Of a stretch of DNA of 64,000 nucleotides, positions 1 to 14,323 are shown piece after piece. The stretch's first letter is position 1. Each line of letters begins with the position of its first letter. The notes beneath the pieces are model-generated. The model was not told the DNA's origin. It made no database searches and was given only the letters and a program-made list of their open reading frames with translations. The stretch lies in contig NW_024104286.1 in the NCBI RefSeq assembly GCF_003945595.2, positions 1,054,001 through 1,118,000 of the forward strand, given 5' to 3'. The stretch comes from Pipra filicauda (Eukaryota; Chordata; Aves; Passeriformes; Pipridae). The position numbers and the translations under genes were made by a program.

Positions 1-3000
1 AATTGTAGGTTGTTAGGAACAAGATATATTAGTAGTTTACAGCCAAGTTGTTTGCTAAATGCTGTTAAGGAATTGCCTTCCCTAGTCCATGGAAACAGTG
101 ATCAAAAGGAGTGCAAATGCAAGTATGTCCTTCAGGATCTTGAGCCTAAGCCCAGCATTTGGTTTCCAAGGAGAAATCTTGCTTGAATTAGACCAAGGGG
201 CAGGGGGTAAATAAACATCTGCTGTTCACAGGAATTTGCATCACAAAACTGTATAGTACAGTGCTTCTTCAGATGACAAAGTTCTTGTTCTCAGAAACAA
301 ACATAATAACAAGGACATCTGCTTGTTTCTGCCATATTTAAGGAACAGAAAATTACTGTTTGGTCAAGTTATCACTGTGTGATACGTAATACCATTCTTT
401 TCATCCTGATTTCCAAATCTGTCTTGTCTTGAGGGAAAAAGAAATCATAAGACTTTCTCTGGATATATTTAATGTCTGATTGCTGTCTTAATATTTGAAA
501 TTTTCCTTATCGACTAAATTTGCAGTGGTAGCACAGTTCTAAAAATTACTTAGCATGTTCATTTTTAGACTATCTCATTCCATCTTTCTGTCACATTATG
601 CTCTTTTTCAAATTATTCCACTATTTTCAGAGAAGAGGCTTGACAGAGTTGTTATTAAAAATCAGAGATGAAAATACAGTGTCTCACGTAATTCCTACCC
701 TTTGCTATGTAGCAATAAAAGGACAGGAAATTGTTTCATGTTTTATTTGTCTTTGTAGCCTCACAAGTGTATACTAAGCTGATTTCTGTAATTCTTATGA
801 AATCAGTTCTTGCATGTCCATTGTGCTGTTTGCTCACAGGCTGTGCATTGTCACACATACCCTTCTGCCCCATCCCAGCAGCTGGAGCATGCTGCAGCAT
901 TTAGGTTTTGCCGTGGGACCATCTGCTCTTCAGCTGTACAGGGGTACTGCTCCATGAGTGTGGGTCTCTGGCATCCCAGCAAGCTTTGTGGAACTTCCTT
1001 CAGAAAGTGTGACTTCTCCAGCCTAGAGTTTCCAGAGTGGTAAGCACTCTGTTTTCAAGAGCCCTATTCCATTGCTGGGGCTACTTTGTGCTTTATCATT
1101 CTGAACACGTGATAGTTGAAGTAGGTGGATTTTGCACAGTATTCCTAAATGTTTTCTTTCTTTCCAGCTCCTTGAGGAAGTGGGAATTAAAGAGTGCACC
1201 ATCCTTCCATCTCTCACCATTTGCAGGTGTTCTGCAGTGTGTGGTTTGATATCTTCTCACACTCATTTTCTTTCCCAACTCCATTCACATCATTATGTAT
1301 CACTTCAGAAGATCAGGATTTTTTTCTAAATCATGGAGTCTCTTCTCTGCCTCACTGTTTACTGCACCTTTGGCTGACCCTGATTTTTCAGATTATCCAT
1401 TTTTGCCTGTCCTGGTTTCATAGTCCATGAGTTCTTTAGTGACATCTGTGGTGTAGTGACATCTATGTTGCTTCATCAGACTTTCCATTCAACTCATTAC
1501 ATTTCAGGGAAGTTAGTTTTCTTTAGGGTTTCACCACTGTGCTCTGGGCAATATCTGTTTGGTTTATTAAGGATTTCTGACCACAGATTATATAAGAATC
1601 AGATGCTTGGACATATCTCAAGTCTTGCAAAAGTTGTCAGCTAGAAAATGCTCACACAAAATTGGTCAGTAGTTGTGTGGATTTCTTTGAATCTGTTTCT
1701 AATAGAAAAACTGAAATCACTTCAACTACAGGAAAGTGTATCAACCCCACCTCTTATGATGTTCTTTGAAAGCTGGTAATACTCTTCACTTTTATCCCTT
1801 CAACTCATCTGTATTTTTGATCCATTTTCTGTTCTTCTCTAGGGATTTACACACAAGTTCCCTAATATCATACATCAAAATTTCCACTTTCTTTCTTTTC
1901 TAGAACAGATTACGTCTCCCTACATAGTTGATAAATTGACCAGAAATTACCACTAAATTAGTTTACAAGTTGAATTCTTCGTGACTTAGAATTTCTCTTT
2001 TAGCACACCTCTTCTGTTCTTAGTATTATTTTCTTAAAATTTCTTTTGGTAATGTTCCTTCTCACCAATTGGATTACTCTTGTCTTCATCTAGTTCTCTT
2101 TTTTTCTAAAGCTTGTCTATTACAACATTGGTTATGCTTGGTTTTGTTATACATATTCTCTATATCTTGGTATTTAATCGCCTTGTAGCGTAATCTCTAT
2201 GTTCTCTTTAGCCCAATGCTTGCTATTCTTACTTAAGCCTGCTTCATTTGTGCCAAGTTGATAGTTCTCCCAGAAGGAATATGAGACAAGAATTTAGTAA
2301 AGCTAAGAGTTTAGAATATATAGAATATAGGAATTCACTGATGGTCCAGAAATGAAGCAAATAAAGATTTCATAAGTCACTGTGCACCAGCAAACATAGA
2401 AATGCTGAAGCTTTACTTTGAAATTTAATTTGATACATTTATGTCACTGCCATTCTGACTAATTGTTTCTTATAACATCCCATATTTATCTAAACTATTG
2501 GCTTTCCAGTCTGAGGGCAATCTCTAACTAGCTCCTCAAACTGCCCTTCCAGACAGTGGAAACAGTGCAGCCATTGGAATCATCTCTGCCAAACTGAAAA
2601 GCTGCCAGTTCTGAAGCTTTTCTTTTTGTTCCTCAGACAGGTTTTTTATTCCATATTCTATTGTACCTTCTTTGATTGAAATCCCTTGCCAAATGCTCTT
2701 GAAAAATCTAAATATAACTACATCCTCTGAATTTGCCTTTATCTTGGTGGTAGTACCTTCAAAGGACTCTTGCAGGTAAGATAAATGTTCTTTTCACAGT
2801 ACAAATGAATATGGAATAACATTTCAGCTGTGCATGGGTCTGAAGGAATGTTGAAAAATGTGACAAATTTTACCATGGTGGCTTTATACTACCTCTTTAT
2901 TCTCAGCTTTTCAAGTAAAGCATAATTGCTTTCACTAGCGTCCATTCTTTCAAAATTCTCACTTGAACTACAGAATCTTTTGAGGATTTTCAGGTGAAGA

Positions 3001-3146
3001 GGGGTTAAGCTCTTTTTGGATGCTTCTTGACCTTAAGTCACCTATCAAAGAATAATAAATGAATTCCTAAAATGTAGTGATAGCACAATGAAGAGAAGGG
3101 ATGCATGATACATACTATTCCAAATGCAATACAAACATTTATTCTT

Positions 3147-3168
3147 AAAAAAAAAAAAAAAAAAAAAA
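3147..3168 (+). repeat. Poly(A) run, 22 bases
   Basis: Simple homopolymer followed by GAGAGA. No associated element is recognised. Confidence 0.9.
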
Positions 3169-6100
3169 GAGAGACAATAGTCATTGTTACACATTCTTTT
3201 TTTCCAGAAAGGAAGTATAAATTCTTTCATATTTTTGAAAATTTGTGTTTGTTTTCATGCATAAACATACTTTAGCTTTATAAAGAAATGTACAAAAATT
3301 TCACATAAAAGAAATTCAGCTGAAAGTAGCTGAAAGCTGTTGCAGAAGTATTACATATGGCTTGCCCTGTTCCTGTTCTCTCATAGCATTTCCTTATAGC
3401 ACTTCTGGGAACAGAATAGGTGGTGAGGTGGGCTCTTGGGCTAAAGTAAGTCACCAACTTACCTGTAGTATTTCAGTCTCACAGTTAGGAAATTGATATA
3501 TCCATATATTCTATCAGAAAGGTCCAAATATAATTTTATGCTGAGTGACCACTTTTACAAAGCCAGTATTCTTTGTGCAAAGAATATTATGCAAATAGTT
3601 TCTGCACGTAACATGTTTTCCGAGTGTTGAAAATGTATACAGAATAGCTCTTAAAGAATTCCAAGGTGAGCTACAATTTAGATCTTGCGCTAGTGTGATG
3701 GATGAAAATGTATGAAGCAAACTGCTTATATTAAAACATAATACTATTCCCATTTTTGATAAATAGGTTTATTTAACCTATTTATTTGCATTCTGCTTGT
3801 CTTGCGGTCTTCTGGAAAGTCTAGTTAACACACAACCTCAAGACCTTTGAGAAGCAAAAACTGAATGGACATCTCATATTCTCATTTCTTGAGTTTCCTA
3901 AAAGCAGAAAATGGAGAGTTCAGGTGGTCGGTAACACTCAGGAAATGCTATGAGTGCAGTCTGTATGGTTGCCCTGCATGGGAGCAGGGAGAGGTGGTGT
4001 GATGTCACCAGAACATATCCAGGATGCATCATCTCTGAAAATGCAGGTGTCCACAGATGAAGTGACCTTTTTTTGCCATATGCTCGTAAGGGTAATCAGA
4101 ATTCATTTTGAAAGGGGCGGGGGGGTTTGCAGCTTATTTCTGTAGTTGTTTCTTTGTGCTGCTGCATCAGGGGGCATACTGAATCTGAGCATTAACTTAA
4201 AATGTCAGTCGCTAACCTTTTGAACAGTCATGCAGTGAGCTCTTACCATTCAATGACAAGCATATATAATTAGGTGCCTAAATTTCACTCACCTTTTTCC
4301 TAGAGGGCATTTTCATTAGGACCACAAACAGCAAGCTTTTCATTCTGGAGGAAGCAGAGCCACAGGAGCAAATGTATTTCACTGTTTGCTTTCATGCTTT
4401 CTGACAAACACCTACAAAATAGTGCTAGAATAAAAATGAAAATACTCCAGGCACACAGTCAGCTTTTGGCTTTACGTTGTGCAAAATAGAAACTTGTCCC
4501 CAGAAAAAGTCAGATTGTGTCTCACAGGGACAGTCTACCTGATTGGAAACCCATTTAGTGTTGGCAGGAAACTAGAAAAGGTCAAACTTTATGCTTATTC
4601 ATGAGTTACTCTGTAAAATCAGAGACAATTCTTAAGTAGACTAACCAAAGCAGAAGCGGTACAGGTTTCAGCATAGCTGGCCTCATCCTTTCTCTAAGGA
4701 TGGTCATACTGAGGAATCAGTTCTGATGTTTCTGTGCCCTGAGAACTTTAGGGAAAAAAGGACCACAAGCAAAAAAGCAAGCTCTTAAATGTGCTATACT
4801 TCAGGAGAGAGACTTCCATCTCCGAAGAAAACTAGATCATCTGTATGATGAGCATATTAAATTTTCTTTTTGATCCATGGGGCTCATCCCCATGCTCCCG
4901 AGGTTCAGTACTGCAGTCCCTCATTCCCCACCTTACGTCTAGCTGTGTGTTTGCAAAGTATTTCTTTTGTAACCAAGAGATTTCAAATGCGCTTTCAGAA
5001 ACATTAAAGGCTGTGAAAATACCGTCAGAAGTGATTTGCCAGACCTAATTTGAAGTAAATATTTGTTCTTTCTTTGTGAGCCCTGTCACCTCTGTGTGAG
5101 AGCTGATGCATACATCTCCTGGGAAGCCTGGGTGACAATACCACGGGTCCCCACCCTGCAGCCACGGCTGTCTCCTGCGCTGACGCGGGGCTGGGTTTTT
5201 ACGCAGCTGCCTGTGGGCTCTCTTGGGACCAGCTGCTGTGCCCCCGTGGTAGCAAGCAGTTGCTTCACTAAAGCTCTGTGGGCTAAATACCAAGAAATTA
5301 AGGCAAGACGAACCTCCAACAGGTGTTTGTCATAGGGCTGAGGCTGATGTGAGGGGGCAGTACTGAATCCTGCTTGCTTTAGACACGTTGAATACTGGGT
5401 TTCTTGAAGGAGGAATTGCTCTCGGTATTTTTAAAAGGGTTCTTGCAGAAAAAAACCCCTGGCCTTAAAATGCTGTTGGAGTGTATTTAGTAAATGATTT
5501 TGTTTTCCTTTCCGACAACATGAAAAACCTTATTTCAGGTTCTGAGGCAATTTTTAAATAATTAAGGAACCATTGATTTTACTCAGGGGAATCTGCATTT
5601 TTGTGCACAGGCTAGACAGTCACTGAAATACAAGTTTTCCCTTTGTCATATGACAGAAAGAGGCATATGGAAGAGGAGACATAGTTTAAAAAAAAAAAAA
5701 AAATCTGTTCTATTAAATACCACACAGGGAAGACTCAAAAAATCAGATCAAGCAAAGAGCTGCCTCAGGTGCAGTTACAGAAACTTCTGTACTCTGCAAG
5801 AGGCATTTGACTTTCTAGGAAGAATTAACACATTTTATATTAAGCTGGTTAGGTTAGGTTTTAATGCATAAATTATAGCATACCTTAGCATTGCAACGGG
5901 TACTCACTTCCCTGGAAGAATCTCAAAGCCAGCAAGCAGTGTGTACTCCTATTGTTGTTAAACACCTATTTTCATGTATCTCTTCATTTGTTTGACTCAC
6001 ATTTACTGCACAACAAAACACAAATCCATGGTTAGCTGTTGCTGATTTTATCACAGTGGTCATTCAAGGAACCATTATTATTTTTCCCTCAAGCATACAC

Positions 6101-8555
6101 AAGTTGGTCTGTCTTTTAAAAAGTTGCTCTCCTAATACCTTTATCCTGCATGCTGATTTAAGAATTGTAAATATGCTGATTAAATTTTACCGTATTTCAT
6201 GTCTTAGTGAAAAGTTTCCTTGTAATTATAAGTACCTACTACAGGTTTTAACATCTTCATTCTGAAATCAGTTGCCAGTTCAGAGCAAGACACTGATTTT
6301 TTAATCGCCCTTGACATGGCTGTGTGAAATACTAGGTTCAGGAGCATGTGTTTGGTATATACAGTATAGTTAGCAAGTGCTTTGGAAAAGGATGTTGGTA
6401 TGCTGAACCACAAATATTTCTACACATCTTTTAGCTCACGAATGATGATGAAGCTTCTCTTCTCTGATGGTAATTTTATTACAGTGATTGGATCAACTCA
6501 GGATTAAACCTTCTCAGATTTGACAATAGCCTCTTACACTGTGATACTATAGGTCATGCTTTTGACAAGAGGACTAATTGCATTGTTTCTGTGAAGGTTT
6601 GTTCCTATTTATGTTTTTTCCACTAAAATAGCACCGAAACCATTTTTTAGACAATTAGCTCACAGTACTTTTTTACCATTTTTTATTCAGAACAAAAAAC
6701 TAACTTTTCTTTAATTAAGTTGTTCTCACATTCCCTCAAGTGTCAGAAAGATAGAACCACGTTTGTTTCAGATGGCTGAAAATTCCACCCCCACATATAT
6801 CTTCAAATTTTAAAGGTGGGGGAAGGGTGTATGTGTGAACTAAATAAATGGCTTTGTCTTGGATAGACATCAGGCCTCTAGCACTACAGGTTTCATTCAG
6901 AATGTTAACGTATACAAAATTGGGAAAATAATGTGATATTATGGCTCCTATAATTCAACTTGCCCAACATTCCTGTGTTTTGCTAGAATAAATAGAATGT
7001 CAGAAAGCAGTAAATAAAGCTGTATGTTAGTACAAGTCTAAATTATAAGGCATGGCATGAGTAATGCTTTTAGTTAAACTGGCTGGGATAAAAACTTATT
7101 GATACTGTCAGTCTTCGTGCTTCAGGATGCACATTGATCACTCAAAAAGGCTGGGAAAAAAAGTGTGCCCCCATAGCCCATTCTTCCTCCTTTCACTGCA
7201 AGTTTATTGAGTATTAGCATCTTAATTGCTTTCTGGTTTATTTGCTTTCCCCTGTTGTTGACTTCTGCTGAAGATTACATTAAATATTGGTTTAACCTGA
7301 TAAAATAATTCCTGTTCATATTAACAGCAAGATGTAGTGAGGAATTATGTGGCCACGTGTGAACTGATTAGAATTTTATTTGTTTTCTGATTTCCTTAAA
7401 AAGAGGTGTCAGATCTGTCTTAGGAAGATTAACCTGTCATTAACCTAAGTGCTATCAAGAAGATAAAGGCTTGGCAGCCTATAAGCTGTTAATTGAAAAC
7501 TTTTTTTCTATAGCAGTCACTTAGCAAAAAGTAAAAGCATCCAATTTCACCCACATTTTTCTACAAAAACTGCAAGCAGGGTGTTGCACAAGAAAATGGT
7601 GCTTTAAAGATAGAGACCTCTATCCTGAGAGTTTGTTGCTACAATCAGAACTGTGAACTGGGGTACTTTAGCTCTGAGGTATGTTCATTCCCCAGAAATG
7701 CGATTTAAGATCTCTTCCATGCATCCTCGGCACAGAGGTGTAACTCACATCTGGAATGTCCTCTAAGAAACTCAAGACCTTTTTCAAAAAGAACGTATTC
7801 TGCAAGGTGACACAGAAGGAGACATCCCAGGATTGATTTCAAATTGTTAAGGCATTCAACATACGTGTTGCTAAGGTAAAAATACTTCCAGCCTAGCTTC
7901 TTTCCTATATAATTTTGCAGGTACCTCTTCCCAATCTAAAGGAAAACACCTGTTTTGTGAACCGTGGATGCTGTTACAACTGATGTGAAAAACAGTGATC
8001 CAGAAATTATCTCTGTGAGGAATTTATTTAAAATACCAGAACTGTTGTACGAGAATAAATCATATCAAAATTGGACACAGGGATGATGCTAAACCGCCTG
8101 CTGCTTAAAAAAAACATTTTTTAAACTAGTGTCTTATAGTACTGTACCATCATTGAAGATTGAAAGCAGTTGTGCACAAATACGAATCTACCAAGTTTCT
8201 TTTAAAGCATGATAAAAGGTCGTGCCGTGGCAGGAAAAGTAGCATGGATGAACTTTCAGTGTCTTAAAGCCAGTAATACTCTTAGTACGGTGACTGAGCA
8301 CTCCAAATATCTGGCTTGGGATTTAATTTGCCTTAATTACTACTGGATCTTTTGTCTTAAAGTGCTGACTTCTTCTTGAAACCATAAGGTTGGGGATGTA
8401 GTGAAAGTCAGTCTACAAATCTGATGATGACTTCAATTAATACTTTCTTACAATTATTTACACAAATATAAACAACTTAGAAAAATATTAAGCCCTTTAA
8501 ATAGTAGGTTTATCTTTTCCTCTCTTTCTCTCTCTCTCATTCTCTTTCTTTCCAG

Positions 8556-8636
<81 letters not shown>
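8556..8636 (+). repeat. 81-base poly(A) run preceded by a CT-rich tract
   Basis: An uninterrupted run of 81 A follows a TC-rich stretch (8516-8555) ending CTTTCCAG and is followed by GAGAAGAAAAAAG. No AATAAA or recognisable retrocopy precedes it. The 75-codon minus-strand frame over it is a poly-Phe artefact. Confidence 0.95.
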
Positions 8637-8641
<5 letters not shown>

Positions 8642-10624
8642 GAAAAAAGCTACTGATACAGTACATAGGAGGTGAAGACATACCTATTAACTTTCAGAAA
8701 TGAAAATTTCATAGCCAGAGGCTAATTTACAAAATTATAAAGAAATACAGGAAAAGTAGTTTCTTGAAAATAGTGTGAATTGAACACCTTAGAATCAAGA
8801 GGGTGAAGCGTAAGAGGAAGATAAGTCAGGCAAAGCTTAGAAGGTATTAGCTGGTTATGTTCATGAATTTGTTGAAGAATTTCACTATAGTACAGAATGG
8901 GACTTTTAGGGTAGAAAGAGTATTAAAAAAATCCTAATGTCATTTTTAATTGAACAAAAGAAACCTGCACCAGTTTCTGGCACCTTTGGTGGAGAAAGAG
9001 AATGACTTTCAAATCAAGGAGCAGTTTATATAACAGAGTATGGATGCATAGTAGTCTTGCATTAGGAATTAGCAGTCAATTTAAGAGCAGAATATTCCTG
9101 AGCTGATTGGAAGCAAAATAATTCCATTAAACTAAATGTCAGAAACATTTTGAGTGCTTATAGCACACAACTGTTTCTCATAAGGGATACAAAGTTTGGC
9201 ACTGAGCAAAGCTCCAAGGGCTTATGTTATTTATTATCAGATCTTGGAGTTCATCCATTTTGGGGTGATATCCCAGGAAGCTGTTTAGATTGCAGTCCTT
9301 TTGGTCAAGATGAATCATAGTTGGGTTACTTTCATTTACACTGTGTTCCATGTTTTTCCTGCAACTGAATACCTGCTCTATGCAAATAAAGTGATTTTTA
9401 ACAGGCAGCATGCATGATAGAGCTGGATTATAGATTAGTATCATCTGGCCCAAGTTTGCAGATCTTACTTAAACATGTTACAAATGAAATCACCCACTCG
9501 CTGTTTCCTTTCTGCAATAGAGGGTCTGTGCTGCTGATGTGCAAGCAGAAGTTGAGTCTATACACTGTACTTAATAAGCTAAAACAACTACATTATTAGG
9601 ACACCTGTTTGAGTTACACCAAAATTTTTGTTTTAGTGACCAAGGATCCGCCATAATACAAGTTTTACCTAATATGTATCATTTGACCCCAATCTTCCTT
9701 TAATTTTTGTTTGATAGTGTTGTGGTTGTCCGATAAATCATGAAGAGCTATAAACTCACTCCAAATGGTTATGCTTTGAACATTAATTTTAAAAATTACT
9801 GCATAATTCTCTCCAGGTATGCCACCCCTCACAATGCTTATCTTTTCTGTTTTCATGTGAGTTTCTTTTAGCTCTTATGCCACTGTCTCAGTTTGTTTAA
9901 CACACATACACCTCTTACACTATGATTTGCCTTTCCTTGCCTAGCTCTCTGCACACAGTCTTTCTCTCATTTTCATGTTTCAAGCCATGCAAATTCTGGC
10001 ATTTTGTCAGAATAAAAGTAGATAGTAATATTCACTAATACTAGGCCCAGGCTCTTCATAAAAACTGGGCTGGGTCTTCTTAAGTTCTTGGATATCTGGC
10101 AATTTTAAATGCACTGAGATCAGCCATTTAATCTGCCAGGTGGAATAATGTAGGATAGGTTTGATGGATAGTTTACAGAACACACATTATCCCTGTTTCA
10201 TGACTAGCTGAAATGCCTGATACTCATTATACCCTGCTTTACCTCATTCTTATGTGTTCAGATACATAATTCATTACTTTTAACAACTTTCATCATGCCT
10301 GAATGGTGTCAATAATAGCTTCAGTATTGCTTTCTATTTGTAGGAATGTGTTGTTAAGAACTGGAGTAAGTTACATCTGTCTTGATCCTTTCCTTCCTTG
10401 GAAAGCATGACATCGCTTCCTTTCCTCATCCCTTTAATCATCTCTTTGGCCCTGTTGGCATTAGCTACATCAACACACTTCAGGGAAATGGCATAGCTAA
10501 GGCTTGTCTTAACTGAATTGAGAACCTACCATGGCCACAAGAGATGAACAAGAGCTATTAGTGCTCTTCATCTTGCTGGATCCTTTTGATCCATTAGCAT
10601 CACCCTGCTCTTTTGGAGCATTTT

Positions 10625-10775
10625 GTTTTCTTTTCTTACCTCTTCTTTAATTCTGGGGAACTTGAGGTGGGATTTTTGATGTTGGGTTTGGCTTTTTGAT
10701 GTTGTTGTTTGGGTTTTTTGGGGTTGGCTTTTTTGGGGATTTTGATTGGTTTGGTTTGGTGTTTTTTGCTTTAAG
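10625..10775 (+). repeat. T/G-rich low-complexity stretch
   Basis: TTTGG, GGTTTTTT and TTTGATGTTG units dominate about 150 bases on the plus strand. The minus-strand frame here (Lys/Gln/Thr-rich) is compositional. Confidence 0.7.
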
Positions 10776-11681
10776 CTAGAAGCTTGCCTGTCTCCTTTCA
10801 TGAGCTAAAATTCTTGACTTTCCATGACTCCTATAAAGAGATAGATCCATGATTAACTTTTGTGGCTGATCTGATTTCATTGTAGCTGATAATCAACTTT
10901 CTTTTGCCACAAAGAAAGTTACAGTACTGTTCAAAAACACTTCATAAAACCATTTTTCCAGGGCATCTGTACTGATAAGCAAGAGTGCACATGGATAGAA
11001 GATAACCAATGCCAGTTACACTGTGAAAAAGCCTCTATTATTCTCAGATGGTAACTCCTATCACCTCTATAATAAAGGCCTGCTACTAGCTCTGTTATAA
11101 ATCCCTGTTCTTCTGAAATATATAACAGTTCTCAAAGTATACTTTAAGATAAAACTTGGTATAATAAACCTAATATTGAAGAGCAAGTGTGAAATTACCC
11201 ACTCACTTTTCAGGAGGCAATCAAAGAGGGACGTTGAAGCAGTTATGTGCTATACATAAATGATAGGAAATTGTAGGCTAGTATGAATCTATACCTCTGA
11301 TTCAACAGGGAATTCAGATTCTGTCTCCGATAGTCTGCACCCCACTGAGCGCTTTCCCTGCAAAACCAGCCCTGTTGCTTCTCCTTCCTTTTGGAGTTTG
11401 CATGTCGAAGGGCAGAATGAGTGAAGAGGCTGACCTGGTGCTGTCTTGAGCTGTTGGGTGGGAGGTTTAAGCTGCTTCAGTCAGCTTTTCACAGTGGCTG
11501 TGAATAGGTTTCTTCCACTCACATCAGTTCAATCACTTCTTTTAGAGATCTCTATGTCTGCTTATGATGTTATTTATTAACTGTCAGCTGATAGACATAT
11601 TTAAGATCACTAAGTCAAGTTAAAGAACTTACAAAAAGCTTGATCTTTTCACCAACTCTGGTGAAATGCTTTGTGTGACCT

Positions 11682-11700
11682 TATATATATATATATATAT
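11682..11700 (+). repeat. (TA)n microsatellite
   Basis: Nineteen bases of alternating T and A. Confidence 0.9.
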
Positions 11701-14215
11701 CTTTGTTCTATACTGTGGCCAGCAATTGGGTACCCACCAGCCACTCGCTCACACTTTCACCCACCTCAGTCCCCCAGGACTTCGAGGAGGGAATGGGAAC
11801 AGCAAAAATGAGAAAAATTTGTGGTTCAAGATAAAGAATGCGTCATAATCTGTTTCACAATAATGATGAGCTGGTGTCTGAAAATTTATTGGATTGAAAT
11901 GGGAAATAACCTCTAAATATTTCTGTAAGGAAATATTTACACCTCAGCTCTGCCATTTTAAACCCAATAACATCAGTGGACCTGTTTCTGATGAAAATAG
12001 AAGCAAAGATAAAGTAGGACGCAGTTGCACCTGATGAACCAGTAGCACCTGACTCTTATTAGCTAAAGCCATGTTTTTAATCAAAACTTTGGTAGATTAA
12101 CACAGAAAACTTGAATTTATTGTAGATGGCATTTTATAAACTTTGCTTCAAGATCAGACTGAAGATTTACTATAGCATGAGGCTTTTCCTAGATTTGAGT
12201 GTGATCTTGAGTCTGATGCATGGAATTTTTTCTTCCATACCCATTGAAATGATTATTTTATTCTTTTAACGATTTAAATCACGAGTGTAGCTAACTTTGA
12301 AAAACTAAAAATAATTCTACATGCAACATTTTTTGGAAAATAAATGCCTCTTCATGTAAACGACATCTATAGAATTCTTGTTTATTCTTGTTGTTCTTCA
12401 TTTCCTGGTAATTTATTTTATAAATATAGTGTTAAGACAATAAATCTGACATTTTTGATGAAAACACAGCCTCAATTATTTTCTGAAAGAAGACTTTAAA
12501 AGCAGTGATTAAACACCTATTCCCTAAACTGCCAAAAAAACCAGAAAGGGTTTTTCTAAGTCCCTGCTGTTCACCCATATTATTAGAGTCAAGGACTTGT
12601 CCAAGGTTTCAGATCCCTTAATCGTGCTAGCTTAGCTTCAGTGGTACATTTTTAGCATGTAGTTAGAACAATATAACTGCTACTTTGTGCAGCTGTGAGA
12701 AAATGTAGCTGCTTAACTCCAGTGTACCAAACACAACATGTAGTCTTGTAAGGCTTGTAGCAACATCTGCTCTCATAAATTTGCTATAATAAGACTCTCT
12801 GGGCTGGGGTGCTGGATGTCTGACCCTAGTCCTGTCAGGGTGGTTAAATGCAATGTAGCATTCAGCCAACTGTCTTGTTCTTTGTTGGATAAATGTGTGT
12901 AAAGACACATAGAGTGTGCCTGCACGGAGGTAAGATAAATGCAAAAGGCTCTTCAGTAACACTAATGCAGGTACTAAAATAATGTTATATCAGAAGGGGG
13001 TGGTATCTGGACAAATAATTTTCCAGCAGTACCTCAGTCATTTATCTTTATGCGGCATCTTGAACTGCTGCTGTGTCCAGTATCAATTTCTGCACTTTAC
13101 AATATGTATCAAACCCAGGAATTTTTGCTTTGAATTTTCTCATGTGCTTCTCTTAAAAGTCAGTGAAAGGAAGCCCACCAAATAAACCTTTATTTTAGCA
13201 GATTTCTCAAAGTAATTTAGTTTTTCTGGAGATGGCAAGAGTCAGAATATTGGCTTGTCAATACTGAAATACTAGATATTTTAGTGTAAAATATCCAACA
13301 TTAAAAAAATCCAAATACATAACACTAGGTGTTTCTTAAAAATTTTAGTCTGTTTCCCATTTTCCTTATTTTTTGTGCAAAAGTACCTATTCACCTGCTA
13401 ATTGCTCAATTTTGTGTGTGTGAGTTAATTAAGTTCTAAAGTTTCACTCCACCGACCACTTCATATTTGCTCTTTAACAAAATTTACAGCTCTAATTCAC
13501 TTGTCTTCATAGTACAAATGTACCTGTCTCCTGTTGGATGAAAGAATATATTGAAGGATGCCTTCTGTCTATCCCTGTCTGACACTATTAGACTCCAGCG
13601 GGCAAAACAGATGATTTAATCAACATTTTCCTGGCTTACACTGTGTGTATCACACCCTACCCTACACAGCCAGGCTGTCAAGGAGACCATGTTTTTCAAG
13701 AAACATATACTCTTGTTCCCAAAGCAAAAGCAGATGTTTGATACCTGAGCTACTTTTGCTCCACTTCTTTCAAATTTTTCCAACCCTTTCTCTTCCTGAG
13801 AAGTATTAGTACTGCTATCATTTGGAAGGGTTCAAACCTACTTGACCCTACTAGCAAGCCTTTCTGTCAGCTCTTTGTTTTCACTTTGCTCTTACACTTC
13901 TAAATGCACTTTTTCTGCTGAAGAGGCTGGGGTAGCCACCCCTTCCTTAATCCCTGCTTTCAGGACCAAGTGAGCTTTAGAATCGTGCTGCAGGGTTGGA
14001 GAAAACCAGAGCCCTGGGACCAGTGCCCTAAGCCCAGTGGAGGTTTCACCTGCTTCCACAGCCTTGACTCAAAATTAAGGACAGTGTGGTTTCCATGATT
14101 TCAAGTTTTAGTTTGACACTTACTGTGGTCAGCTTTAGCATGTTAATTGCTAAGAAGGCAATAGGAAGAGTACCTCTAACTTTCTTTAAGTTTATTCTGT
14201 TCTCTGCTTGCTTAG

Positions 14216-14323
14216 TGTACTGAAGAAGTCTGTACCATTATATGGGAAGCTGGTGCAGTGACAGCATTCATGGGATTTGGGATCTTCCCTGTGCATGTGG
14301 AAGAGCTGAAAATGTCATTTAAG
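14216..14323 (+). other. Unidentified internal-exon-like segment
   Basis: A 108-base segment lies between an acceptor-like TTCTCTGCTTGCTTAG (ends 14215) and a good donor AAG|GTAAGC (14323/14324). It is open for exactly 36 codons (starting CTEEVCTIIWEAGAV, ending ELKMSFK). In mammals MORC1 lies upstream of GUCA1C in the same orientation, so a 3' exon of that neighbour is conceivable, but I see no MORC motif and no partner exon. Confidence 0.2.

Larger units (their letters stand above)
1..14215. other. Intergenic AT-rich DNA, no supported gene
   Basis: Only short frames, homopolymers and low-complexity tracts are seen. A more GC-rich patch at about 5085-5350 carries overlapping frames on both strands but no splice pattern or family motif. 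If synteny with mammals holds, the 3' side of MORC1 would lie upstream of or within this stretch, but I could not recognise any of its exons. Confidence 0.6.

Noticed and set aside
8454..8681. 75-codon minus-strand frame
   Set aside because: It is a poly-Phe translation of the 81-base A run.
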